The notes below the pieces were generated by a model. The model was given only the letters and a program-made list of their open reading frames with translations, was not told the DNA's origin and searched no databases. A stretch of DNA of 47,500 bases from Leptospira weilii (GTDB lineage: Bacteria > Spirochaetota > Leptospiria > Leptospirales > Leptospiraceae): positions 3,052,501-3,100,000 of the forward strand of contig NZ_CP040840.1 in assembly GCF_006874765.1 (NCBI RefSeq), in the 5' to 3' direction. Shown here one piece after another: positions 1 to 13,222 of this stretch (the first letter of the stretch is position 1; every line of letters begins with the position of its first letter). Both the position numbers and the translations under genes were made by a program.

Positions 1-166
1 TCGTTCTTTAAAACTTTAAACGTAGAGATGGAAGAAAATTTAACACAATATGGAAAGCACAATATTTCTGTTTGACTACATAGAAAGATATCACAACAGA
101 AGGAGAAGACACTTGGCTTTAGGCTACCTTAGCCCGGTTGAGTTTCGAATTAAAAATTCTGCATAG
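1..166 (+). pseudogene. 3' remnant of an IS3-family transposase (orfB end)
   Basis: One frame near the left edge reads SFFKTLNVEMEENLTQYGKH and then hits a stop. A second frame resumes with FDYIERYHNRRRRHLALGYL and SPVEF before a stop at 164-166. The FDYIE..YN.RRRH.ALGYLSPVEF block is the signature C-terminus of the IS3-family DDE integrase (after the catalytic glutamate). The frame change at about 60-75 shows that this copy is broken. The rest of the element lies to the left of the window, so extent and state of the 5' part cannot be judged. Confidence 0.75.
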
Positions 167-835
167 CCGTTCTGTTTTTTCGGGGGAAGTTCAATGTATA
201 GTTATAAAGAAAAACACCGAATTACCAGGCAAGGGTATAAACTGGTTTATAGAAAAATCAGAAGATTTCAAAAAAGATTTTCCTTCAGAAAAGAAACAAT
301 TAATAAATGAAATGTTATTCGACGTTTTTCACTATGAAAAATGGCCTAAAGTTCTCGAGCATTTCAATCTTGAATCAAATAATCTACCGATAAAAACTTT
401 CACTCAAAGCAACGGTTCTGCTCTAAAAATAAAATCGAATGGCGGCGAGAGCGAATTTCATAAAAATTTAAAAGAAACTATTTCGAAAAATCCAGATCTC
501 CTTAATTTAAAAAATTACGTTGTTGGTGAAACGGAATATTTCTTTCCTTCTGCAGATATGCGATAGACATTCTCTTTGAAAATAGCAAAAGTATTGTTGG
601 GATCGAGGTAAAATCTAAAATTTCCAATGAGGCTGATATTATTAGAGGAATGTTTCAATGCATAAAATACGAATCACCGATTGAGGCAAAAAATAGAGTC
701 AATGGTTCACGCAAAAAGATTCGTGCAATTTTAGCATTAGAAAATGAATTTCCTAAGAATCTAATTCCAATAAAGAACATCTTATCTATTGATGTCATTG
801 ATTCGCTAAGTGAAAAAATCAAGAATAGCGGGTAA
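138..835 (+). pseudogene. Frameshifted PD-(D/E)XK nuclease-like protein
   Basis: Two consecutive open stretches in different frames (138-566 and about 554-835) join into one plausible protein of about 230 residues. The first ends ..ETEYFFPSAD. The second, entered near 554, continues RYAIDILFENSKSIVGIEVK and then IRGMFQCIKYE. The pattern D..f(x8-10)GIEVKSK, followed by a region like RGxxQCxKY, is typical of PD-(D/E)XK nuclease folds, where the aspartate and the E-x-K bind metal. The frame break sits exactly before the catalytic core, so a full-length product is unlikely. The start is a TTG with no strong ribosome binding site and overlaps the IS3 remnant. Family assignment rests only on the motif; the host role is unknown. 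Confidence 0.6.
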
Positions 836-1173
836 CTTTCAGAAAGCGAAAATCTTTCCAAAGCACCAAATTAAGGAGCAAGCTCTGATGAAACATAAAA
901 CTAATGACCCGGTTAACAGGTAAAATATAATTCAAGTTAAGGAGCGAATATGACAACCGAATCTCAGGGATGTACTCAGAAAAAAATTAAAATAAAATTC
1001 TCAATTATTCTACTCATATCTACATAATAGAGTGTCCAAAATTCTGCGTTTAAACGTGCTCAAATTAACGGTATTTTATTTCATAAGATCAGCAATACAT
1101 GCACCTACAATAAAGAAACAATTAGTTTCCTTATTTCAACAAACCCACCTTACATTCGTATTTTAAAATATAC
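836..1173. other. Intergenic stretch with two short start-and-stop peptides
   Basis: No substantial gene is visible. Two ATG codons each follow a good AAGGAG ribosome binding site but the frames close quickly: 888-923 (11 codons, MKHKTNDPVNR) and 950-1027 (25 codons, starting MTTESQGC). They could be 5' stubs of deleted genes or leader peptides. Nothing similar was recognised. The remainder is AT-rich with no clear hairpin or RNA gene. Confidence 0.35.
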
Positions 1174-2181
<1,008 letters not shown>

Positions 2182-2732
2182 GGTGTTCTCTATTTTCCAG
2201 TATCGGCCTTCCGTCTTTTTTTCGAGGAAAAATTCGTAAAAAACCATCCTCTTTCGGGCGGAATTTCCCCCGGCTTATCTGTTTTCATCCACTTTACGTG
2301 AATTCGAGGTAAGAAAAATTTGGCGAACAAGAAACTAAAGCGTTACGACGCCCTATGGTATCAAATTTCATAGCGGACTGGATCGCGACCTGTCGAACGC
2401 CCAGGAAACTCAGCGAATGCCTCTTTTGCGAATCGGCATTCAGGGAGTGAGATGTTGATTAACGCTTTCGTAAAAAGCATTTCACTGAGTTCTTTTCGTT
2501 CTAATTCCTTCGAATGAACTCAATGCTACAGTTGCAGCATAATGCTACAATCGCTTTCGCATTGGTTGCGCCGAAAACTCAGACTAATTTGATTCTTGAA
2601 TACGATCTACGAATTGGAATGAAAGTTCCGGTTAGACAAAATCTTTTCATTAGAATTACTGAATTCAGATTAACAAAACTGCTTCAATCGTCCGTTTCAA
2701 CGAAACAAAAACAGATGAGGAGTTTTTCCTCT
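2182..2732. other. Intergenic region with a degenerate dispersed-repeat motif
   Basis: No convincing gene is present. An open frame at 2514-2741 lacks a ribosome binding site and has unprotein-like composition. The stretch around 2340-2450 contains the phrases GCCCTATGG and CCCAGGAAACTCAG, which resemble pieces of the 101-bp tandem repeat unit near 10.1 kb. It probably contains a degraded copy of the same dispersed repeat family. Confidence 0.4.
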
Positions 2733-2757
2733 TACTCATGACTATATAAATAAGTAC

Positions 2758-3264
2758 CTATTCTATTGCGGCCTGTCTCCAACAGCTTTTAAGACAATCG
2801 GCCTTTGACTTGTATTTTCTTAAAGTAGAACTTGCTCTTTTAGATAAAGAACTTAAATCTTGAGGGCAATAGTTTGCCATGTCGTTTCTTTTCCAACGAC
2901 CCCAGATGTATTCTTGCGGATTCAACTCGGACGCATAGGGAGGTAAAAATTCCACTCGAAGCCTTTTCTCATTCTCTTTTAAAAATTCATTCATTGCTTT
3001 GCTTTTATGAACGGATAAGTTATCCCAAATTAATAAAATCTTTCCTTGATTTTCCTTTAAAAGCATTTTTAAAAAATGAATGAGATTACAACTTTTAACG
3101 GCACCTGATACAATCTGGAATTGAAAATCTTTCTTCGAGATAGCGCCTATAACAGATAGTTTTTTCCAAGACATCTTGTAACGAATGATCGGCGTCTTCC
3201 CTACCAATCCCCAAGTTTTAGCCGAATACGGAATTTCACTGATTCCACTTTCATCTAAAAACAT
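2758..3264 (-). CDS. IS630-family transposase, DDE catalytic part (OrfB)
   Basis: This 168-residue frame carries the catalytic core: the first Asp in MFLDESG, the second in [12 protein letters not shown], and the glutamate in [15 protein letters not shown]. These are the classic IS630/Tc1-type signatures that cut and join at TA dinucleotides. It overlaps the OrfA frame by 14 bases in a different phase, and the frame is open upstream of its ATG through the A8 tract, so it is best read as the C-terminal half of a fused transposase. No internal stop is seen, so the catalytic half looks intact. Confidence 0.85.
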   Translation of the reverse strand: MFLDESGISEIPYSAKTWGLVGKTPIIRYKMSWKKLSVIGAISKKDFQFQIVSGAVKSCNLIHFLKMLLKENQGKILLIWDNLSVHKSKAMNEFLKENEKRLRVEFLPPYASELNPQEYIWGRWKRNDMANYCPQDLSSLSKRASSTLRKYKSKADCLKSCWRQAAIE

Positions 3265-3760
3265 GATTTTCTGCCGATTTGTCCGGGCTTTTTTTTAAAT
3301 CCGGCCAAGTTACGGTTTTCCAAGTTCGAATTGCAGATTCATTTCTTTCCAAAGCTCTTTTTTTAGGTTTTTGATACGAAAATCCCAATTGATGCAATAA
3401 TACTCCAACAGAGTCTTGATGATATTTTACCTTAAACTCTTTACGAATTACATCTGTTATGCGGACTGTTGTCCAGAGTTCGTTGGGATAACCGTAACTT
3501 GTGGGACCTTTCAGGATAATTTGTTTTAATTTGCGTTTCTCCATATTCGTTAATTTTGAAGGACGACCGTTGATTCCATTCCATTTTACTCCTTCGATTC
3601 CTTCCAATTCGTATTTGTCACGCCAACGCATTACCGATTGTTTACGTACGCCAAGCTCTTTAGCTATCCTATAACAACTATACCCACGTTCAAGGAGTCG
3701 AATGCCTTTCAATCTACGCTTTTCTAATTGTTTTAAATCTTTTTTATTTGTTATCTTCAT
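3251..3760 (-). CDS. IS630-family transposase, N-terminal DNA-binding part (OrfA)
   Basis: This 169-residue frame has an HTH (about residues 10-50: [20 protein letters not shown] then [12 protein letters not shown]) and a winged-helix linker (about 65-130, with [14 protein letters not shown] and GYPNELWTT), the standard N-terminus of IS630 transposases that binds the terminal repeats. It ends in [12 protein letters not shown], which does not belong to the family. In the frame shifted by one base after the A8 tract, the sequence continues [17 protein letters not shown] into the DDE part. The real product is therefore probably made by a +1 (or -2) shift or by transcriptional slippage on A8 (3289-3296, minus strand). 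Confidence 0.8.
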   Translation of the reverse strand: MKITNKKDLKQLEKRRLKGIRLLERGYSCYRIAKELGVRKQSVMRWRDKYELEGIEGVKWNGINGRPSKLTNMEKRKLKQIILKGPTSYGYPNELWTTVRITDVIRKEFKVKYHQDSVGVLLHQLGFSYQKPKKRALERNESAIRTWKTVTWPDLKKSPDKSAENHVFR

Positions 3761-3818
3761 GGGTTACAATTTTAGGCCCACCTCTTTATTTGGGTACTAT
3801 TTTTTACAGGGGTGAGTA

Positions 3819-4064
3819 GTATAAGCCTTTCTCTTTTTTTACGCCGAACTCACGTTAGTTATCGTTAAATAAATTATCTCAAAGAAGACTCGATTCTAAC
3901 TCCTTGAACTTCTCACGAATTCGCCCTTTGCTGAACCGTTATTCGCTTTTTCACCGAGTTTATCGCCAATTCAAAAGCTTTCCCGTATTCATTCCGATTG
4001 GTTTTAAATTCGGGAGCGATACCATAAAAACATATAAAAAATCTTGCATTTATTACGACTCTTT
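3819..4064. other. Intergenic region with one copy of a 13-bp dispersed repeat
   Basis: No gene is supported. CCGAACTCACGTT at 3844-3856 recurs exactly at 11514-11526 and inverted at 11373-11385. On the minus strand, an open stretch ending at about 3921 reads GIAPEFKTNRNEYGKAFELA followed by about 16 residues and a stop. It looks protein-like but has no start codon and could be the tail of a lost gene. The right part leads into the cobalamin riboswitch. Confidence 0.35.
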
Positions 4065-4162
<98 letters not shown>

Positions 4163-4177
4163 GAACCGGTCTCAAAA

Positions 4178-4597
4178 CTACCTATTAAAAAAGTTAAAAA
4201 CAATGATTGAGCTTGCAAGATAAAGAGAAGCCAGATAGTTTTCTGCTTTTCTTTCCCAGCGAATCAAAATAGCTCTGAATCGATTATGCCAACTATTTGT
4301 TCTTTCAACGACCCAACGTCTAGGTTTTCCTTTGTATTTACCAATGAGAGGTTTTTCACCTTTTTTCCGAATATGAGGTCGAATGTTTCTTCTTTTGATC
4401 AATGCTTCTATATCTTTGAAGTCATAACCTTTATCTAAACAAAGGTGTTTTGTTTTTTTTCTTTTTCTTCCGGAAAAAACCAAGATGGAATTCAATGTAT
4501 CTTTTACATTGCGTTTATCATGAACGTTCGCTCCGCTCAACGTAATTGCCAATGGAATTCCGTTTCCATCCGTAAGAATATGCCGTTTAACTCCCAA
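4178..4597 (-). CDS. IS5-family transposase, C-terminal DDE part (OrfB)
   Basis: The 139-residue frame reads GVKRHILTDGNGIPLAITLS, then CLDKGYDF with the second catalytic aspartate and RRWVVERTNSWHNRFR with the catalytic glutamate (Y-2-R-3-E-like region). This is the DDE_Tnp_1-type core that completes OrfA. It stays open upstream of its nominal ATG back to the G5 slip site at about 4633, so it is probably expressed as part of the fused transposase and not on its own. It ends in the left terminal repeat. Confidence 0.85.
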   Translation of the reverse strand: MGVKRHILTDGNGIPLAITLSGANVHDKRNVKDTLNSILVFSGRKRKKTKHLCLDKGYDFKDIEALIKRRNIRPHIRKKGEKPLIGKYKGKPRRWVVERTNSWHNRFRAILIRWERKAENYLASLYLASSIIVFNFFNR

Positions 4598-4626
4598 TTT
4601 GGCACGGTCTGTAGGATTTTTCCCGG

Positions 4627-4974
4627 TTAAACTCCCCCTTTGGGAGCTTTAACCATTGCGGAATCCATCGAAGCCCAATCCCATGCTATCTTATTCTTCA
4701 CATCATAATATTTTAAAATAGATTTATAAATCTTTTTGAATACTCCCGCTCGTTCCCATTCTTGAAATCTTCTGTGACAAGTTTGACCCGATCCAAAGTC
4801 ATTCGGAATTGCACGCCACTGACAGCCTGTTTTCATTCGATAGATGATACCTGCCATTACGACTCTTGTTGGAACGCGATTGCGACCACCTTTCGGCTTT
4901 GACTTCTCTTTTGGGATCAAAGGGGCTATTTGTTTCCAAAGTCCCTCGGGAATCTCTGAATAATATTTGTCCAT
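4627..4974 (-). CDS. IS5-family transposase, N-terminal part (OrfA)
   Basis: The 115-residue product begins MDKYYSEIPEGLWKQIAPLI, followed by GGRNRVPTRVVMAGIIYRMK and TGCQWRAIPNDFG, the DUF4096-type N-terminal domain of IS5/IS427 transposases. The first catalytic aspartate lies in WASMDSAMVKAPKGG. The frame stops right after KGGV at a G5 tract. Rereading one G gives GGSLTGKNPTDRAKLGVKRH, which runs into the second frame. A -1 frameshift on AAAGGGGG is the family's usual way to make the full enzyme. Confidence 0.85.
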   Translation of the reverse strand: MDKYYSEIPEGLWKQIAPLIPKEKSKPKGGRNRVPTRVVMAGIIYRMKTGCQWRAIPNDFGSGQTCHRRFQEWERAGVFKKIYKSILKYYDVKNKIAWDWASMDSAMVKAPKGGV

Positions 4975-5027
4975 TTCACAATTATAGTATTACACTCTCA
5001 AAGTACAAGGAGTTTTGAGACCGGTTC

Positions 5028-5062
5028 TAAGTCGGATACTCCTCTTTTAAGAAACACTCTCG
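5028..5062 (+). promoter_or_regulatory. Cobalamin riboswitch, 3' part
   Basis: TAAGTCGGATACTCCTC follows the IS immediately. It corresponds to the conserved 3' box of cobalamin riboswitches (AAGTCxGGAxACC), which pairs back to close the core. Removing bases 4163-5030 joins it to the 5' part as ..GGATTCTCTAAGTCGGATAC. The 865-bp insertion separates the two halves, so ligand binding by the intact aptamer should be lost. Confidence 0.75.
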
Positions 5063-5123
5063 TGGACATGGTGTGTTTTTGCTTTCAATTCATTTCTTTT
5101 GAATCGCTTCATAAGAACAGTTT

Positions 5124-5139
5124 GTTGGATTCGTCCAAC
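5124..5139 (+). promoter_or_regulatory. UUCG-capped hairpin in the riboswitch leader
   Basis: GTTGGA-TTCG-TCCAAC forms a perfect 6-bp stem with a UUCG tetraloop, the most stable loop type. It lies about 65 bases past the riboswitch 3' box and upstream of the receptor remnant. It may be part of the expression platform. It lacks a T-run directly after it, so it is not a standard intrinsic terminator. Confidence 0.45.
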
Positions 5140-5206
5140 TTGAGTGATTGCGTTTTGCATCGGGCCGTCCTCTAAGTAATATTATGTTTTTAGAGGCAAC
5201 TATCTT

Positions 5207-5390
5207 ATGGAAAAATTTAGGCAATTGATTACTCGTCGTTCTCATCCGATTGATGCGGCTCGATGTTTTTTCCACTTTCTCTTACTACTCGGACGTATGC
5301 AAACGGTACTCGAAAGTAAGAAATCGATTTTGCAAAAGTACAGCGGTTCTCAAAAATTAAGTCAAATCGGAAAATCCAGGCTTTTTAGTT

Positions 5391-5401
<11 letters not shown>
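5207..5401 (+). CDS. Small open frame of unknown status before the receptor remnant
   Basis: ATG at 5207 opens a 64-codon frame beginning MEKFRQLITRRSHPIDAARC, with a short hydrophobic patch FFHFLLLLG and a basic C-terminal half. The ribosome binding site is weak (GAGG about 10 bases upstream). It lies between the riboswitch leader and the TonB-dependent receptor remnant and overlaps the region where the receptor's start should be. No family was recognised. It may be a chance frame or a remnant. Confidence 0.25.
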
Positions 5402-7617
<2,216 letters not shown>

Positions 7618-7903
7618 GTTAATGTGAGCAGGGTCGTAAGGAAGAAAAAAAGAGAAAGATCTTGTACAGAAAAGGCCAGATCACATATTGAACCAAATTT
7701 CCACAAGACGTATAAAAACCTTTTCAAAATTTCGGAACGGGGAGGTTCTTTGATTTTCCGTATTATTTCTATACGTCTCCGTAGTGTGTAATTAAACGAA
7801 AAAAAGTTCCAAACTTGAAAATTTTTACGATACGACGAAACATATCTTTGTCATAGAAAACGTAAAACACATTTACAGTTCAGTTCGTCATACGGGAACA
7901 AAG
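7618..7903. other. Intergenic region, nothing recognised
   Basis: This stretch separates two convergent genes. It is AT-rich with scattered ACGTATAAA/ATACGTCT words but no clear terminator stem, RNA gene or open frame that can be supported. Confidence 0.4.
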
Positions 7904-8569
<666 letters not shown>

Positions 8570-8685
8570 CTATTCTCCTACAAAATGCGAAAAGAATGCG
8601 TTTCTTTCTTTTTTATGAAAGAATTTTTTTTAAAATCAATTTCTCTTCCCGGAAAGAATTGATCTCGAACCCGTAAGTTTCTATC

Positions 8686-10030
<1,345 letters not shown>

Positions 10031-10032
<2 letters not shown>

Positions 10033-10056
10033 TTCACGATCCCTAGAGAGTGAATT
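10031..10056 (+). terminator. Hairpin directly after the cyclase stop codon
   Basis: AATTCAC at 10031-10037 pairs with GTGAATT at 10050-10056 around a 12-base loop, overlapping the stop codon of the cyclase. No T-run follows; the tandem repeat array begins immediately. It may stabilise or terminate the cyclase transcript weakly. Confidence 0.4.
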
Positions 10057-10456
10057 AGCTAAAGCGAAGCGACAGCTTACAAGCGTTAGCTTGGAAAATG
10101 CGCCCCAGGAAACTCAATAAAACAACTCCCTATGGGTCGTGTTTTAGGAAGCAACTCAGCTAAAGCGAAGCGACAGCTTACAAGCGTTAGCTTGGAAAAT
10201 GCGCCCCAGGAAACTCAATAAAACAACTCCCTATGGGTCGTGTTTTAGGAAGCAACTCAACTAAAGCGAAGCGACAGCTTACAAGCGTTAGCTTGGAAAA
10301 TGCGCCCCAGGAAACTCAATAAAACAACTCCCTATGGGTCGTGTTTTAGGAAGCAACTCAGCTAAAGCGAAGCGACAGCTTACAAGCGTTAGCTTGGAAA
10401 ATGCGCCCCAGAAAACTCAATAAAACAACTCCCTATGGGTCGTGTTTTAGGAAGCC
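10057..10456. repeat. Tandem array, four copies of a 101-bp unit
   Basis: Units start at 10057, 10158, 10259 and 10360, an exact 101-bp period, and the last lacks a few bases. Copies are almost identical: the third reads AACT for AGCT at its start and the fourth reads CCAGAAAACT for CCAGGAAACT. Each unit contains AGCTTACAAGCGTTAGCTT, an imperfect inverted repeat, and an AAAACAAC...GTGTTTT hairpin around CCTATGGG. Near identity suggests recent duplication, and copy number may vary between strains. No open frame runs through it; it is not a CRISPR (unit too long, no variable spacers). Confidence 0.9.
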
Positions 10457-10546
10457 ATAACCAACCCCACAAATTAAGAAGGCTTTTGGGATCATAAGAA
10501 TCAAAAACTGATATTTTTCAAGTGTTCCGACAAGAATGAGGCTTTC

Positions 10547-10583
<37 letters not shown>

Positions 10584-10681
10584 CTCCCGAGTCTTTCCAC
10601 CTCCAAACTCAGCGCCTCGCTCTTCAGCAGAGCTCGTCATCCCCACCCAAAATCAGGGGAAACTCAGGCACAAAGCTTCCT

Positions 10682-10716
10682 AAACTCAGTAAACACCTTC
10701 CTATGGGTCGGTGTTT
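10682..10716 (+). repeat. Dispersed repeat with hairpin, forward copy
   Basis: The sequence AAACTCAGTAAACACC followed by TTCCTATGGGTC and GGTGTTT forms a 7-bp stem (AAACACC/GGTGTTT, 10691-10697 with 10710-10716). The loop shares CCTATGGGTC with the 101-bp tandem unit. An inverted copy of its first 26 bases lies at 11416-11441. It may act as a transcription terminator or a small mobile palindromic repeat. Confidence 0.7.
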
Positions 10717-10752
10717 AGGGCGCGTTGTGGGAACTAAGTTTCAGAGAGGATT

Positions 10753-10768
10753 TGTCGGAATTCCGACA
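10753..10768. repeat. Perfect 16-bp palindrome
   Basis: TGTCGGAATTCCGACA is its own reverse complement. It lies in gene-free DNA between the tandem array and the DUF962 gene, with a half-site-like GTTCCGACAAG further left near 10525. It could be a regulator binding site or one of the short palindromic repeats dispersed in such genomes. Confidence 0.5.
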
Positions 10769-10877
10769 GATTTATCTTCGGATCCGAGTATTTGTGGATA
10801 AGGTTATGTTAAAGAGCAACTCAGCGTAAGCTTGAGAAATGAGACTTAAAAGTAGTAGTTCCTACATTTTTTGGAGC

Positions 10878-11222
10878 TTACTTTTTGCCGATTTTTTCCA
10901 ATTCCTTACCGATTTGTCCGGTGAGAATATAAAAATACATCACCCAATCGCCCATAAACGATTTAAGGGGGTATGTGAAAGTCGCGGGACGGTTTTTCTC
11001 AACGAAGAAATGGCCGATCCAAGCAAAGAAGTAACCGGAAAACAATCCGGCAAGAATATAAAACGGATCGAAATTGGCGATAGCCGCCAAAATCCAACCG
11101 ATCGCAAAAGAAGTGCCGATAAAATGAAGAGCGCGATTCACCGGATGAGAATGTTCTCCTAAATAAAACGGCCAGAATTCCTTGAAAGTAGTATAAGTTT
11201 TAGGTGCCGTCTCGGTTGCCAT
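10878..11222 (-). CDS. Mpo1-like / DUF962 membrane protein
   Basis: The 114-residue protein carries the DUF962 hallmarks HPVNRALHFIGT (about residues 28-39) and GHFFVEKNRPATF (about 74-86), with two hydrophobic segments between and after them. Yeast Mpo1, of this family, is an iron-dependent dioxygenase in the alpha-oxidation of 2-hydroxy fatty acids, and the conserved histidines here fit that metal site. The bacterial role is unproven. The ATG at 11222 is chosen because AGAGGA lies about ten bases upstream; an upstream TTG at 11234 would touch that site. The gene is bracketed by inverted copies of a dispersed repeat. Confidence 0.82.
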   Translation of the reverse strand: MATETAPKTYTTFKEFWPFYLGEHSHPVNRALHFIGTSFAIGWILAAIANFDPFYILAGLFSGYFFAWIGHFFVEKNRPATFTYPLKSFMGDWVMYFYILTGQIGKELEKIGKK

Positions 11223-11700
11223 AATAATTGCCAATCCTCTTTTTCTTCGATTCTACCGACTACGGTCTTAAAAATCAAGCATTTGAATGAGCGTATTCCA
11301 AAACTTAGAACAATTGCAACGATCCGATGAGATCCCGATACAATCGAATGGTTTTGGGATAAACTTTAAAGTAACGTGAGTTCGGTGTAACAAAATGCGA
11401 AAGCATAGAAATGCGCCCATAGGAAGGTGTTTACTGAGTTTAAGAAAGCTCTCTGCGCCTGAGTTCAAGGAGTCGTTGCACTTTAGTTTCTTATTCGCCC
11501 AGATTTTCAACCGCCGAACTCACGTTCTTTAAATTCATTTTTACGGAAATGTATTTGGGAAAAGCCCCAGAAATTCTTTAAAGCTCGGATTCTTAGGTTC
11601 GTGTCTTTCTACAAATACAAAGAACCCAACAATTCATTTACGATCGCGAGAATCATTGTATTATTCCCGCGATCAATTGTTGCTCTAAAAACGACCTATC
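11223..11700. other. Intergenic region with inverted dispersed repeats
   Basis: No gene is supported here. It holds the inverted copy (11416-11441) of the 26-base repeat that also lies at 10682-10707. It also holds a 13-bp exact inverted pair, AACGTGAGTTCGG at 11373-11385 and CCGAACTCACGTT at 11514-11526, about 128 bases apart. The latter word also occurs at 3844-3856, so it is a dispersed element. A leftward open frame across 11268-11510 runs through these repeats and looks spurious. Confidence 0.5.
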
Positions 11701-12625
<925 letters not shown>

Positions 12626-12772
12626 TGTGCGCTAAAAACGTAACTGAATTTCAGTTCTTTTAAGATTATTTCGGAAAATACGTGGGTTTAGGGAGATTTC
12701 TAATAATAGATAATTATTATACATAACGAAAAAAAGCGAAAAAAATCAAAGAAAATTTAGGAATCGGAACCT

Positions 12773-13213
12773 TTAAGGAGCCGATTCGAATTCCGTTGTC
12801 GCGTTTCTTGGTGCTGCGGAAGATTCTCCGAACCAACGCACAAATCGATAGACGTAGGCGGCTCGAAAAGCGTTCATACCGTCCTCAAGGCAGATTTGTT
12901 TTAACAATTGATCTGCCGGATCCCGATATAGTTTCCAGTCTAATTTTTTCTCTCGCATCAATTGATACAAAGCATCGTGTACAAGAGAACCGCGCAGAAA
13001 GGTTCTCGTATCGATCGTAGGTCCGCTTGGTCCGTCCCATGCGTATCCAGCGTCTATACTCAGTAGACCGTCCGGAGTCATATCCACAAAAATTTTAACG
13101 TCTGGATTTCCCAACTGTACAGATATCTTTGTCCGAATATCCGTTTGAAATCTATACGGTTTTACAAGCTGGTACTTATAGTTCTTTAGACTTTTAAAAA
13201 TGATTTGATCCAT
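12773..13213 (-). CDS. DUF1353 phage protein
   Basis: The 146-residue protein has the DUF1353 core: a beta-rich opening (VKIFVDMTPDGLLSIDAGYA), the signature GYAWDGPSGPTIDT and a helical part with LRGSLVHDALYQLMRE. The family occurs in tailed phages next to lysis or tail genes and has an unknown function; the conserved Asp/His residues hint at an enzyme. It is the last gene of the leftward arm, about 150 bp inside the prophage end. The ATG follows GAGAGG at a good distance. The C-terminus is low complexity. Confidence 0.8.
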   Translation of the reverse strand: MDQIIFKSLKNYKYQLVKPYRFQTDIRTKISVQLGNPDVKIFVDMTPDGLLSIDAGYAWDGPSGPTIDTRTFLRGSLVHDALYQLMREKKLDWKLYRDPADQLLKQICLEDGMNAFRAAYVYRFVRWFGESSAAPRNATTEFESAP

Positions 13214-13222
13214 GATAACCTC

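Larger units (their letters stand above)
2735..3816 (-). mobile_element. IS630-family insertion sequence, about 1.08 kb
   Basis: The element is bounded by imperfect terminal inverted repeats. The left end reads TACTCATGACTATA and the reverse complement of the right end reads TACTCACCCCTGTA, followed on both sides by a shared AATA(A)GTACC block. The outermost TA at each side (2733-2734 and 3817-3818) fits the TA target duplication of IS630 elements. The interior carries two overlapping leftward frames: an N-terminal HTH part and a DDE part. Length, target and coding layout all match the family. The left and right ends differ at many inner positions, so the copy has aged somewhat. Confidence 0.8.
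4163..5027 (-). mobile_element. IS5-family insertion sequence, 865 bp
   Basis: Perfect 17-bp terminal inverted repeats bound the element: GAACCGGTCTCAAAACT at 4163-4179 and its reverse complement at 5011-5027. TAA flanks both ends (4160-4162 and 5028-5030), consistent with a short target duplication. Two leftward frames joined by a frameshift tract encode the transposase, a layout typical of the IS427-type subgroup of IS5. The perfect repeats suggest a recent insertion. The element sits inside the cobalamin riboswitch. Confidence 0.88.

Noticed and set aside
2514..2741. 75-codon open frame before the IS630 element
   Set aside because: No ribosome binding site, it runs into the IS terminal repeat and has no recognisable family.
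3921..4064. Protein-like minus-strand stretch ending KKRITVQQRANS
   Set aside because: No start codon, and its upstream extension runs into the riboswitch; kept only as a possible remnant.
10057..10456. Possible CRISPR array
   Set aside because: The repeat unit is 101 bp with no variable spacers and no cas genes nearby; it is a plain tandem duplication.
11268..11510. 80-codon leftward frame
   Set aside because: It passes through dispersed repeats at 11373-11385 and 11416-11441 and lacks a ribosome binding site.
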